From assembly GCA_018296165.2 (NCBI GenBank), contig JACKQL020000001.1, positions 2,356,001 through 2,420,000 of the forward strand: a stretch of 64,000 nucleotides of DNA, written 5' to 3'. Positions 12,277-24,262 of this stretch are shown here, piece by piece. Source of the stretch: Termitomyces sp. T153. Its lineage: Eukaryota; Basidiomycota; Agaricomycetes; Agaricales; Lyophyllaceae. The number at the start of each line of letters is the position of its first letter. Within the stretch, counting starts at the first letter, position 1. The position numbers and the translations under genes are program-made. A model generated the notes under the pieces. It did not search any database, was not told the origin of the DNA, and saw only the letters and a program-made list of their open reading frames with translations.

Positions 12277-15260
12277 TTAATACTGGCAAATTGAAGAGGA
12301 AAGTGGGCCAACACATTGACAACAAATGAATGGATATGGTGAATGAACAGAATTGGCAGGCAGATTGAGAATAATGCAGGATATTGGGGTGGAAAGCAAC
12401 TTACATTCACAGAGAGTTTCAGGGTCATTTTCCATATCCAGATTAGCTTGCCATATCCAAGAAATCTTTATTCTTGATGATCCAGAAATATTTGGATCAC
12501 ATATAGCCATGCTTGCTGCAAGATCCACTTTCTGCAGAATGCAATCTTTTTTGTCAAATGTGGAATCTATGCTTAATTGCATAAGAGCACTGCAATATTT
12601 TCCATAGGCCCTGGCTTTGATGGAAATGGCTGCCTTAATTTTGTCAATTGACACCCTGGCTTGGGTTTTGACAATTTTGCTTGGAGCAACCCAGACAACA
12701 TGAGAATACATGAAAGATTTTCTGGAAATGAGCTCTTGGAGTGCTTGAATATGCCTTTTGATTTGAAGCAAATGCAATCTCCTTTCAATACTGGACAGTT
12801 CTGAGCAATTACCAGCGATTTTTGATGGCAAGGATATTTCAAAGTCTTCTAGTGCAGCATAATCCAGTTCCAACAGCAGATCCAGTCCAGCCAGCAGGTT
12901 GCCACCAGATATGGCAATGTTTCATTGTCTTCTGACATTTCTTCATTAAATGCACCAGGAAATCATCCACCTCAAGTGGTGTAGTCCTTTGTGAATTAGA
13001 AGAATAACCATACTTGGCTTGGGAAGCAGCCAGGACATTTAGTTGAACCCTTGACAAAATTCTCTGTCTGCTTCAACCTTTTGTTGCTCACCCTCTCATG
13101 CCTGCCAACTCATCTGACAGACATGGTCTTGTAATACAATCCTGATATAACACTTAGTCCTATGGTGGTGAAACCATCTGGGTTTGACTCACTGCTGTTC
13201 TTCAATGTCAAGTGCAAGTTGGATTGAAAATGTATTAGTATCCAGCATCTGGCCCCAGCTTCCAATTGGTCCAAGCCTTAAGAATGTCCATTGCCTTTTT
13301 GTCTTGGTCCCTCAGACTTTCAGCAATGGTGATCTCAGCCTCCCAGCTTGATATCAGTTCTGCTAAGATTCCCATGGACCATTCAGCAAAATAATAAACA
13401 GCAGCCTCACTCATCTCAATAGCTGTCAAGTATTTTTGGCACAGGAAAGGAACCATATCAAGTAATATCTTCCAGTTAGAGTCACACATATGATTGTCAA
13501 GGATTTCTGCCCAATGTGCAAGAGTAGCAGTTTATGCCATCTGTGAAACTTCATTGAGTAGACCAAAGACTTTCAATTATCTCCCCAGCAATGTGGCCAA
13601 CTCCTGGAATAAATGATGGGGCAAAGCAGAAAAAGCAATTTTCCTTGTGGCCATGGACATGAAGGAAGCCAATTGTATAGTCAACCAGTAGATTATCTGG
13701 TAAAACTTCCCCTGCCTCTGCTAATCATTTGAAAAACTTGACACACCACTGGCATGCTATATCATATACCAGCAAGAGATGCTTAATAGATTCCATGTTG
13801 GTTGTCTTTGGTGCATGTGTGATGGAAAAGTCTGTATACACTTGGCCTTCACCACAGGTTAAGTTTGTTATGCTGTTGGGAGCAAAGCAGCCATGGTGGG
13901 TGCATGCTGTTGCAATAACTCCAGTAATGTCACATAATTTGTTCAATAGAAGTGCCTTTTCAATGGCCTTGAATGTGTTTTCACAAGGAGCTCCCTGGCA
14001 ATGGACCCACTGGATGGCCAGAGTGGAGGTTAATAGTGGATGGCAAACAGCAGATATTGGATGGGATGTTTGGATCAAGTTAATAGCTGGAGTGGAGGTT
14101 AATAGCAGATGGTGGACAGAGGCAATTTGGATGCAAACATTAACAGTCAATCAATAATGGCACATGTTAGCAATCCAAGGAAAAACTCACCATTGGCCTA
14201 TCCTTTGCAAACTAAAGATATTCATCAGGTTCATCCCTCCTGGGCATCATTGTACCTCCTTTGGAATGCCATACATCCCAAGCAGGATTATGATGACAGA
14301 CATGATCTGCCTTGAAGTTTCCATCCATCATCAATGAGCAATTGAACTTCTACTGAACTGGATCTTCTTCCCAGTTTTATGGAATATTCACTTCTGGTTG
14401 AGGGCAAGTGGGACAGAATATCACAAGCTCACCATGCTCTGGTGCCATTGGTTCTTTCATCTCATCATGTTCAAAACCTGCCCATTTCAATTTTTTTAAC
14501 CAGTGCCATAAATGCAAAAGTCATTGTAATTCACAATAGAGGTTATCTACTTCACCTGAAGAAGCAATTGATGAAGTAATCCTTGCAAGTTTCCACCAAT
14601 ACTGATAAGCAGAGGCTTTGCACTCTAAATTAGTCAGACAAAAATTGTCCAGAATAGCTGTTGTAAAGTATGTTCTCATCTGGTTGAATGTGCTGGGAAT
14701 CAGCTAGGAGTGAATGACATCCTTGACCCAGACATCTTGGCCAGAACACTTGCATGCAACAACACTGATGTAGTGCACACCAGTTGTGTGTACAATGCAT
14801 GTGATTGGGTTTCCAAAGCAATCAATTCTCTCAATATGACACCCATATGCAGATGGCAGATTGAAACCAGCAGTGGCTGCAGAGGGAGGAAGTCCATCAA
14901 CATGAGCAGTATGATTTTCCTCCATTTCTTGTGGTCCATGTGAAGAAACATCTTCCATTGGTACTTGTTCCAATGGCAGTTCTCCACCTTCCATGGTGTC
15001 ATTGTCCTCTAGTTCCTGTTGCTCCTCCTCTAGTATCTGAATTCTAGCCAGAATTTTGGCATGTGAGGTAGACATAGAGACATTTGACAGATTTGACTCC
15101 AGATCCATGGAATCCAGTGACAAAAACTGTTGCTCCTGCTGTGGCAACTGATTGGACAGTGGATCTGCCACCTTGTGGGATGGATCCACTGCTAAAAACT
15201 GCATTTCTGTGGACAGATTACTTGATAAAAACTGCATTTCTGCTGGCAGATCTGGTGCTG
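12277..15260 (-). pseudogene. KDZ-type DNA transposase with CxC cysteine cluster, degenerate
   Basis: Minus-strand pieces read in order 15237 to 12277. A hydrophilic N-terminal part (15237-14900) is followed by a cysteine cluster with the KDZ-associated pattern (DCFGNPITC, HTTGVHYISVVACKCSGQ) at about 14800-14720. The KDZ core at 14150-13725 carries ATACTHHGCFAPNS and YDIACQWCVKF. Helical C-terminal segments lie at 13489-13235 and 12873-12277. These are hallmarks of Kyakuja-Dileera-Zisupton elements, cut-and-paste transposons expanded in agaricomycetes, whose CxC domain is a proposed DNA-binding module. Stops and frameshifts separate every piece. The N-terminal exon is further split by the solo LTR at 15266-16312 and continues at 16313-16487. 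Confidence 0.8.
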
Positions 15261-15265
15261 GAAAC

Positions 15266-16312
15266 TGTCACAACCTGCTCCCTAGACCCCCAACATCATT
15301 CCCAGCACACTCGCTTCCCTGGAGTCTCTCCTCCAAGGCCTCATCAAACCCCCCAACCGTCATACTATCTTTGCACCCATCCTGGATAACTCCAACACTT
15401 CTCTGGCAAACCCTGATGGCCCCCTGGCCAACTCTGATGCCTTCTATGCAGCTGTCAACACTTTCCCTAAGCCCCTGGAACCCTCCCCCACTGTTCCTGA
15501 CCCCATCATACATCCTTGGCTCACTACTCTGGTTCACCTAACCTACTTCAAAGCATCATGACAAACCTGGATCAGCCCATGTCCCCAGCCAATCCCATCA
15601 GAATATCACTGCAGCCCACCCCTTGATTGCAACCAACACCTGTTGACTCTTCACAGCTCTGTCAAGCCCTGCTGCCACACCTGCTGTCCCCCGGAGCTCT
15701 CCAGTAGTCAGTATATAACCCATAGAGTAGCACCTCATACTCTAGTCTTGATATTGCATTAAGTGGTTACTTGTGTCTCAGTCTCTTTCTGTCTCCATTT
15801 CTATTTGAGTCTTGAATCTATCTCTTTTCTCAGTTCTGTCTTGTCTTGTCTCCATCTTACCTTGACTGTCTCTGTTTCCTTTGTTTCCCTAAGTTCTTTT
15901 CATCTCTGATATCAGTACAAACTCCACACATGCACTATGACCTTCAAACATTCTTACAACAACTCTGGACCTTGCCCTTTGCTTGGCTCTGGAGCCCATC
16001 AGTCTTGATTGATCCCCTGACCAACTCCAGCTCTGCTCCCATCATTTGCAAACCCTCTGCTTGCCCACAATCTATTCACATGCCTATAAACTTGTCCCTG
16101 ATGCCTGTCCAAGCCCAATGTCTAATATACTTGGTCTTAGACTTCCCCAGATCACTCTGGACTTGCTTGGACTGCTTTTCTTGGCTTTTCCTTGCAAGTC
16201 CCTCTAGTCCATGTCAACCCTGGAGCACTAGGTTATAAGTGCAGGACATTGCATCTGCCTAGTAAGGACTTGCCCAGTGTAGCTGAGCCCCCATAGTCAG
16301 TGGAACCTGACA
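15266..16312 (+). repeat. Solo LTR, family A, with target duplication GAAAC
   Basis: It begins TGTCACAACCTG and ends GGAACCTGACA. GAAAC at 15261-15265 and 16313-16317 is a perfect target duplication. It is CpG-depleted and thus old, yet younger than the KDZ exon it splits. The TATA box (GTATATAA) and R start AGTCTTGATATT are conserved near 15711 and 15752. Confidence 0.93.
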
Positions 16313-16792
16313 GAAACATGTTTCTATTGATCCCTGTTTTTACATTGATATCAATTGGTTCATCATGACCTGTATTAGTAATTTCAGCATGCCTGATAAC
16401 ACCATGACAATGTTGACATACTCTGGATGGCTTGCAGGAAGTCTTGCTCTTTAATGTCATTTTTTTGTTCATAGTCTTCAAGAACATTCACCCAGGTCAT
16501 GCCACCATGGCAATTGTGAATTGCATGGTGGGAAACATAGAATAGCCACCTGCATCAGATAAGTTCATGGGCTGGAAGTATTTGCCATTCCATATCTCTG
16601 GTCAGTAAAGTGGGTTGGACTGGTATGTTTGGTGTAAACGCTTACAACAAAAGAGTCTTGAACCAATGCAATCACAGCATTTTCATCACACAAGATGTTT
16701 GTCAGGACATGCATGACAATGGCTAATATTACCAATGGATTCACAACTGAGTAAACCATCAAGCAACTGTGGAACATAGTTGATGAAGTCAT
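16313..16792 (-). pseudogene. N-terminal KDZ gene segment upstream of the inserted LTR
   Basis: After removal of the LTR and one copy of its target duplication, the minus-strand frame ending ...INRNM at 16317 runs into the PAPDLPAEMQF frame at 15260, so this is the continuation of the KDZ-associated gene. It holds a CQHC pair (KPSRVCQHCHG). Degenerate frames extend to about 16792, with a hydrophobic patch of uncertain reality. Confidence 0.5.
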
Positions 16793-18203
16793 TTGAGATA
16801 GTCTGCCTGTGTCTATAAGATATGAATAATAATATGTTGCACAATTTTTCCATGAAAATTTACCTTGCCATGCTTTATGAGGACAGGATATATATCATCT
16901 ACCATTGTAGCATCCCCAAAAAAATCATGGTCATCATTGGTGGCTGGGAATGGTACAGCAGAAGTGACAACTGGAATTGGACCAATGGGCACTCATTCTT
17001 TCACCAGTATAGGTAATCCTCTAGAGTTCTGGATGACTCTTGTCTTTTCTTCAGCAGGCATAAGATCTCTTTGCCTAAGAACTGTAGGTTTTGGTTGCTT
17101 GTGCTGCTAGTGCTTCATCATAGCATCCAAATTCATGGTGCAAATGAGGTGTTGAAGAGTGTGCCTGCCAGCAGGAGATTTCCTAGAATATATGTAACAG
17201 CATGTATGAGATAGGAAAATAAAATTGTTATGAGCCCTGTACAAGATGATTGGTTGATGTGAAGAGGTGCAAGTGATGTGCAACAGATGATGATTGATAT
17301 TGGCAATCTTTCTACAACATTTGGTATTCTCAAAGAAAATTTTGTTATGAAAGTTTTCCTCAAGTGATATGCACTAGGCTAAGGTAGTAAAGCCACCATC
17401 AGACTGTCTGCCAAGATGGACAATAGAATGGACAATAGAAAAATGGATATTTATTGGTGTTGGTGACATTAGCAACAAATTGGATTTCTTCACAGCTGGT
17501 GTAGTTCTTCAAGGGTATCTGAAATCTATGTGCCCCTTAGTAGGTGAGGAAAAAATTAGCAAGACTTGTACAAGACAATTTGATTGAATTGGTGGAACTT
17601 GTGGACTGTCAGCCAATGTCTAGTCCACTGAATGGACATCTGAGCCAGTAGGTCATCTGATCTGGTAGGCCATCTATGGACATTTTTCAATTGGTGCAAG
17701 ACAATTTAATGAAGAGACAGACAGTTTTTTGACACAGAAAGAGACAGGCCTTCCCAGCCAGCCTTCATTTGCTCCAGCAGGCAGATGCTGGCTCCAGTGC
17801 ATTCTCTATGAAAGTTTTTCATGTGGGTGAAAGATCATATGAATATCCAGCACAAGTGAGTAGTCTTTTTTTTTTGTTCCAAAGTCATCATATTGCTGGC
17901 TGTCCACTATCTGGTGCCTGCTGTCTGATCCTCACTTCCATCCAATGTAGAGCTGTTGGTGTCCCATCTGCTCTGGCCCCCAGTATCTGCTATCCATCTC
18001 ATGATCTGTTCTGATGTTTTTTTAAAAAGGCAGACAAATATGGTTTGAAATGGGTTGATGATGAAGACATCCTTTGTTTTAAGGAGATGGGCATGTTGAG
18101 CTGGACTGTTGTAGGATGTATTGCAGAAGAAGGCATGACTCTTAGGGTGTAGGTGCATGTTATGCCACATTTGATTTTTTTTTAACCACATTGTACTTGT
18201 AGA
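16793..18203. other. No gene recognised; decayed transposon-like sequence
   Basis: The stretch is CpG-poor and has only short ORFs on both strands. It contains T-rich and A-rich runs, and near-direct repeats around GGTCATCTGA and GGCCATCTATGGACA (17640-17690). Some may be 5' flank of the KDZ element. Nothing identifiable. Confidence 0.4.
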
Positions 18204-19340
18204 TGTCAGGTTCCGCTGACCATGGGGGCTCAGCTACACTGGGCGAGTCCTTACTAGGCAAACATGATTCCCTGCACTGACAACCAAGCACTCGGGGGTG
18301 TTCCAAGCACTGGGGACTTGTGAGGATAGCCAGGGGAGATTGATCCGAGCAAGTCCGGGGAGGTCCAGAGGAGTAGAGGACAAGTTGCGGGGGAGGGGGA
18401 TGGACCTGGCGGGGTTTAGGCATAAATCTGTGTGTGAGTATTGTGGGTGCAGAGGAGGCAGAGGCTACACGGATGACAGGAGCAGAGCTGGTGTTCTGAT
18501 GGGGGATCAACAGGGATTGATGGGGTTTGGAGCCAAGTGTATAGCAGGGTCCAGGGGTGGTAACGAGCATCGGAGGTTCGTAATTGTAATTGCAGAGTTT
18601 GTGAGTACGTTATGGTTGGGAGGACTTGAACACAATAGACAGAATCAAATGGAGCGATACAGAGTCAAACAAAACAAGACAAAGACAAGATGAGAATAAG
18701 AATAGATTCAGGCAGAGACACGGAACGATATTGAAAGGACAACAGAACAGAAACGAGATAAGACCGGGAGACTGAGAGTAAGGAAAACAAGACACAGGAC
18801 ACAAAACATGAGAAGAAACAATCAGAAACACATCAGAAAGGTAGGTAGATCAGTAATCTCAAGACTAGAGTACGAGGAGCTACTCTATGTCTTATATACT
18901 GACTACTGAGGTGCTCCGGGGATGTTGGCCATGGTGGCGGGGCTTGGTGGAGCTTGACAGAGTCGACGGGTGTTGGTTACAATCAGAGGGCGGGCTGCGT
19001 TGATATGTTGATGGAATCAATTGCAACGTGGTCTGTTCCGAGGCTGTCGTGATACTCCAGGGTAAGTCGGGGAAGCCAGGGTGTCAAGTTGATGACATGT
19101 AATGGGGTCAGGCATGGCGGGGGAGTGGTCCCAGGGGTTTAGGAAGTCCAGGAGAAGGGCCAGCAGCTGCAGGGAAGATGTCGGAGTTGGCCAGGGGGCC
19201 GTTGGAGTTAGCCAAGAAGGTGCTGGAGTTAGCCGGAGTAGGCGCAGAGTGCTGGGGAAGTTCGACAAAGTGTTGGGGGGTTCCAGGGGAGCGGGGGTTT
19301 GTCGGGCAGTGTACGGGGCTTCAGGGAACGGGTTGTGACA
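18204..19340 (-). repeat. Solo LTR, family A, with target duplication GTAGA
   Basis: On the plus strand it runs from TGTCAGGTTCCG to GGGTTGTGACA. GTAGA at 18199-18203 and 19341-19345 is a perfect target duplication. It retains many CpG and is close to the 6158-7297 copy in sequence and length (1137 versus 1140 bp), so these two insertions are probably of similar, fairly recent age. Confidence 0.93.
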
Positions 19341-19352
19341 GTAGACATGACA

Positions 19353-20041
19353 ATATGTCTCACTTGACACAGACCAATCAGTATTCATTTGAAAATATGT
19401 TTCCTGATGTTGTAGGTGACTTCAAACAGAAGATGGTAGACTACATGTCCACTCTCCTGAGCACACATAGAGCAACAAATAACACCTTGCAACAGGACAC
19501 TACTCCTTCTGTTTTGACCTGTCCCAATCTTGCTCTTGAGCAAGACAGTGATGGTTTCCCAATACTACCACCTCCACCAAGCAACATGGCCCAAACCCGG
19601 CCTAGCAAACCTGCTGGCACTCTTGGCATTGCAGGCCAACCCAATCTGTCTAGCAAACCTGGCATTGTAAGCCAACTAGATCTGTCAGGCAATCTGGCCA
19701 GTGATGTAGAGCCAGATCTGTCCAGCAAACCCAGCAGTGCACCCATGTCTGATCTCCAAATAAGTCTTGAGATTGTCAACAATGTCACTATACAACAGCT
19801 ACAGCAAAGAGGATGGAATAACCTAGTAACTCCAATCAATGGCCCAGCAGATGGGTCTCCTCATTATGCAGTTTCTAGATCTGTTCTTGAAATTCTCAAC
19901 CAGGAAGAGGACACACATGAAACAGAAACAGAGGAAACACCATCTTATCAACTGGCACATCAGAAGCACAAGGCATCACCTGACCTGCTACTAATCATCT
20001 CATCTCAAAGAGACAAAGAAGATCTCAAGCAGAGAGATTGA
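19353..20041 (+). pseudogene. Low-complexity ORF of unknown function (not recognised)
   Basis: A frame open from MSHLTQTNQYSFENMF to 20041 encodes about 229 residues. The middle is Pro/Ser-rich with imperfect repeats of an NLSSKPGI-type unit (NLSSKP, DLSGNL, DLSSKP). The tail is acidic and Glu-rich, followed by a Lys/Asp-rich end. The open frame continues 5' into the LTR sequence, but that part is a shadow. It lies beside the target site of the 18204-19340 LTR, so the LTR probably cut its 5' part. CpG-poor base composition suggests transposon origin, perhaps an accessory or gag-like protein. I cannot name it. Confidence 0.35.
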
Positions 20042-20125
20042 AAGAGGATGCAGCTTGTTACATCCAGAGATCTACAACTCCAAAAACAAGTAGTACTTGC
20101 AACAAATCCACTCAAACAGCCTGGC

Positions 20126-21015
20126 TGTTAGTTTTGCTGACCACAGATGCTCAGCTTAATTGGGCAAGTCCTTACATGTCCTGCACTGATAACCTGGCAT
20201 TTGGGGAAGATCTGGACTTCAGATACTTGTGAGAGCAAGCAAGGGGGAGTGGTCCAAACAAGTCTAGGGTGGTCTGGGGAAGTCTAAGACAAGATGCAGG
20301 GAAGGGTTGGACTTGAAGGGGCATCAGGCACAAGTCTTAAAGTGGGTATTGGAAGTGTGGGGCAAACAGAGGCTATGCAAGTAATAGGAGTGGGGCCAGA
20401 GTTTGATGAGAGATCAATGGATGTTGATGGGTCTTGGAGCCAAGCAAATAGCAAGGTCTGGAGTTGGTTTATAAAAATTTGGAATTTATAATTGCAAGCA
20501 CAGAGTCTGTAACAGCATTAGAGTGGAAGGAACTTGGACACAATGAAAGAAATAGAGTTGCATGGAACAAGATGGAGTCAAGGTGAGATTGAGACAAGAA
20601 TGGAAATAAATTCAAGCAGAGATACAAAATAATAACAAGACAATAATGGAGATAGAGACAGGACAAGACCAGGAGACTAAGATAAGACTGGGAGACTAAA
20701 AGAAGGAAAAATATAACAAGAGGCACAAAACACAAGAGACAGACAATCAGAACATAGTACCTAGGTAATATCAAGACTAGAGTATGGGATGCTACTCTAC
20801 AACTTATATACTAACTACTAGGCAGGGCTTGTTGAGGCCACATGGAGTCAATGGGTATCAGTTGTGATCAGAGGGCAGGCCACAACAATATACTGATGAG
20901 ATCAGATGGGAATGTAGGCTGCCCTAGGATTATCATGATGCTCCAGAGCTAGTTGTGTAACCAGGGTGACAAACCAGTGATGTGCACCAGCATCAGAAAC
21001 AGTGGGGGAGAGTTT
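20126..21015 (-). repeat. Truncated family-A LTR, strongly decayed
   Basis: Homology to the family-A LTR starts at TGTTAGTTTTGCTGACC (TGTCAGGTTCCGCTGA in young copies) and continues through TAATATCAAGACT and the TATATAAG box (minus strand) near 20800. It is lost after GAGAGTTTCA near 21015, where the tRNA-like repeats begin. No target duplication could be found because the far end is missing. CpG is almost fully lost. Confidence 0.75.
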
Positions 21016-21029
21016 CAACATAATAGACA

Positions 21030-21945
21030 ATGCAAGGACAGGGGGTCAAACCCAGAACCTGCTGGTATGGAATGCTTCAAAGCTTCAACAGGAATTCCAC
21101 TACACCATAGGAGGTGTTACACACATGCAATTGAAAATCATTGTTTGTTGAAAAATTTACACCATATCATGCATGGACATTGCCAGCTACAGGAGTTGAA
21201 CCTGCAACTAACACAATAGATTGATCAGACTGATGGAAGACTTCAAAGTTTGAAAGCCATTTCCACTGGACCATAGATGTGTGATGTAAAAGTGTTGTGG
21301 AATATGCTTGATAATGCAAACACTGGGGGTTGAATCCAGAGGTTGCAGGGGATGGAAGGCTAACAAGCTTCAAATGCAATTCCACTATAGCAGAGAACTG
21401 TGTTTGGTTCAATGACAATGCAGTATGAGAGGTGTGATGTAAAAGTACAAAGTGTCAGTGCAGTACCAAGGTCAAAAATACAAATGAGGTAGTAACGTTG
21501 GCAGTTACAGGAGTCAAACCTGCAGCTGCCACATAAGATCAATACAAAGTGACAACACAGTACCAATATACCATGTTGCTGTTGTAATCCTACTATATTT
21601 ATTACACTATGAACAAAAATGCCATTGCCATGTACTTCCTTTATTGAGAATGCAAAAACCATATTCTACAATGATTATTGCCAACTGCAGGAGTCAAACT
21701 TGCAGCTGCCACATGGGATTGAGACAAAGCATCAACATACTACCAGTAGACCACATTGCCATTGTAATAGCATTGTATTTTAGGCATCCTGTTCAATGAA
21801 ACAACTTGCATGTGTTCAACAAAAGGTGAAAAAAAATAAGGATGTAACATATTGCCAGTTACAGGAGTTGAACCTGCAGCTGCTACATGGAATTGATACA
21901 AAGTAACAATGCAGTACTAATAGACCACATTGCTGTTGTATTTCT
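21030..21945 (-). repeat. Cluster of tRNA-like (pol III A/B box) repeats
   Basis: At least three well-matched units start near 21497, 21678 and 21852, about 175-180 bp apart, and three more diverged ones lie near 21040, 21180 and 21325. On the minus strand each has a B-box-like GGTTCAACTCC/GGTTTGACTCC and, about 50 nt upstream, an A-box-like TGGTCTAYTRGTA. They do not fold into clean cloverleaves by eye (acceptor arms fail to pair), so they look like tRNA-derived repeats or decayed tRNA genes, not functional tRNAs. Intervening spacers are dissimilar. Confidence 0.5.
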
Positions 21946-22249
21946 ATCATATTCATGCAACCACAAATGAGTTACTGTAACTACAGTAATCAAAAAATTC
22001 CAAAGAACATTGCTTTAGGAGTTGAACTTACAATTTCAATTCATATCAAATAGTATATTTACATTTTCATTGAGTATTACAAAATCTAACAATGTAATAA
22101 TCAGGCTGGAATGTCTCAAAAAAGTTCAAAAAATGTCGATAAAGTTCAGTGGCCCTCATCCTCTTCATGCTTTCTTCATCTTCTTGGCTACCACTTCCTC
22201 AGCATGTTCATCAGCCTTTCTCTTACCTGCTAGATGACTGAAGGAACAG

Positions 22250-24262
22250 GTATGTTTGATGGGGGGTCATGTGGCATGGGAGGTGCTGTAGGTGCATTGT
22301 AGCACAATCCCATCTAGAGCATGAGGTGGTGTTAGGCCTGTTATATCCACATCCATCAATTGCCCAGTTGCAGCAATGGGATTAGCCAAAACAGATTCAA
22401 CACCAGTGGGCACAGTGGATTCATCACTGGCTGCTAGTCTGGTGGCAATGGTGAAGTCAATGATGCTGGCAGCAGGCCCAGTGGGAGTGACAGAGTTGGT
22501 GGTGAACCTGCTGGAAATACTGGAGTCAGTGACAGTAGCAACAGAGTCACTGATGAGAGCAGAGTCATCAGCAATGGCAGACTGATTGACAGCAGTAGCT
22601 ATAGTAGTGGCATGGTCCATCTTGCTCTCATCCTCCTTGGGCTGGGCAGCCTCATTGTTGTTGGGCTCTTCTGCCTCAGCAATAGGTGCCAAAGTAGGAG
22701 CTGGCACAAGTGGAAAGCTGCTGGTGCTAGAGGCTGGTTGGATGGGGGGGGATGAGTTTTGAAGCTGGTTTTGAATGTTGTTGACCATGCCCTGGAGAGC
22801 AACAATGTTAACTTCATTCTGTGTGAGATGCCCAGCATGAGCCTCAACAGTCTGCTTTGTCCTGTTGAGGTCAGACATTATGCCCACAACACTCATGTCC
22901 ATGATGTTCATGCACTTGTCAAGCACTCTAAGTGTTGTATTGTACTACCAGAGCATCTTCTCCATCTCTGTAAACCTTGTCTCCTCAGCTAACACAAACT
23001 CTGACCTCATCTCTTCTGATACAACCTCAATTCCTTCATTTATGAAAATTGAGCTGTTGGTTCAATTCCACCATAGCTCGTGTAAGGACAGTCTCAATGA
23101 AATTGGTGGAGGAGAGTGAATCTGCTCAATGCTTGCCCTTTTCCTTTCCACTCATTGTTAGTGGGTCCACTCACTTCTTTCTCTTTCTACTGGCCACTGG
23201 CAGATCCATCTGTTCCTTTCCCCTTCCCTTTCCCATGGCCACAGGCATATCTGCCAAGCAGATCATTGACAGCCCAGCAACTGGTGTTGTTGGTTCTGTC
23301 CATTGTTAGTAAATGATTTCAGTTGGGAAAATCAACACTTACTCTTGACATACTTGGAAGACTTTGGTTTTCTCTGCCTTTTCTCCTTCTTTCTCCTCTT
23401 GCCCTTGTTCCTCCAGACCTCTTCTTTATAATTCCTTGTGAGACTGCATGTTTTTTTTTTGAGGACAAGCCAGCAGGCATTGCATGAGGTTCCTCCCTTT
23501 GTCTTGACACACTGGAGCCCCTTCTTTTGACAGTATTGGCAAGGGGGGTGGAGCCATGCCCCTGTGCATGGAGGTGCCATCATGAGGTACTTCCCTAACC
23601 TCATTGATGGTATGATCTTGCCCTGCTAATGTTCCTCATCATTGGAATAATCATTGTCATCATTGTTGTCATTGTTGTCTTTGTTTGAGGCAACTGATTC
23701 ATACTTGGAATGGCTAGGCAAGGGAGGACTATGAGGGGGAGTTTGGGCAGTGTATTTCCTCCATTCTTGTTGGGGAATCTGTGCTTTGCTAGCCTTTCTG
23801 ATCAGCCAGAGCTGGGCTGGGCTCTGCTGGAGACAACAGACTTAACACCAATACTCTACCAGGTTTTGATGAGGGACCCACTCAGAACAACAGACCTACT
23901 GGAGGCACTGGATCCACTGGTACCACTGGACCTGCTGCCAGCATTGGCAGATCAATTGCTGAAATCTGTTTAGAAATTTCTGAAGGTGAGGGATCTAATG
24001 TTGAACATGGACCTGCCACTCCTCCTGCTGCCTGGCCCTTGTTGACCTCCTGGGCTTCCTTCCTTGCCTGTGACTCCTTGAAATATGCCCATGCCTTCTC
24101 TTTCAACTCCTCAATTGCCTTTGCATCTGACAGCTTGTCTAATAAAATTTGGAGGGCCTTATTGGAGAAGCTTTTCCTAGTCTTCAGGACAAGTTGTTTG
24201 TCCTTGGCCTGGGAAATTTGCTTCCACAAAGATTTCTTGAACACCCTCTGTGAGTGTTGCAT
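22250..24262 (-). pseudogene. Cysteine-cluster plus coiled-coil accessory protein, degenerate
   Basis: Minus-strand exons read 24262-23882 (Lys/Glu-rich helix), 23604-23332 and 22926-22267. The central exon holds a six-cysteine cluster CQYCQKKGLQC followed, eight residues later, by CNACWLVLKKKTC. The spacing is CX2CX6CX8CX2CX7C, close to the fungal Zn2Cys6 pattern. It is followed by a basic region (RKRRKKEKRQRK-like) and a GTAAGT donor near 23337. The last exon is helical (LNRTKQTVEAHAGHL) with a Pro/Ala/Thr-rich tail. This is the same architecture as the antisense gene at 42367-44062. It may act as a DNA-binding or structural protein; the function is unknown. Stops and frame changes mark it as dead. 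Confidence 0.5.

Noticed and set aside
21490..21945. Functional tRNA genes
   Set aside because: A- and B-box-like motifs exist but the 5' and 3' acceptor arms do not pair by eye and the B box is mutated in several units; treated as tRNA-like repeats.
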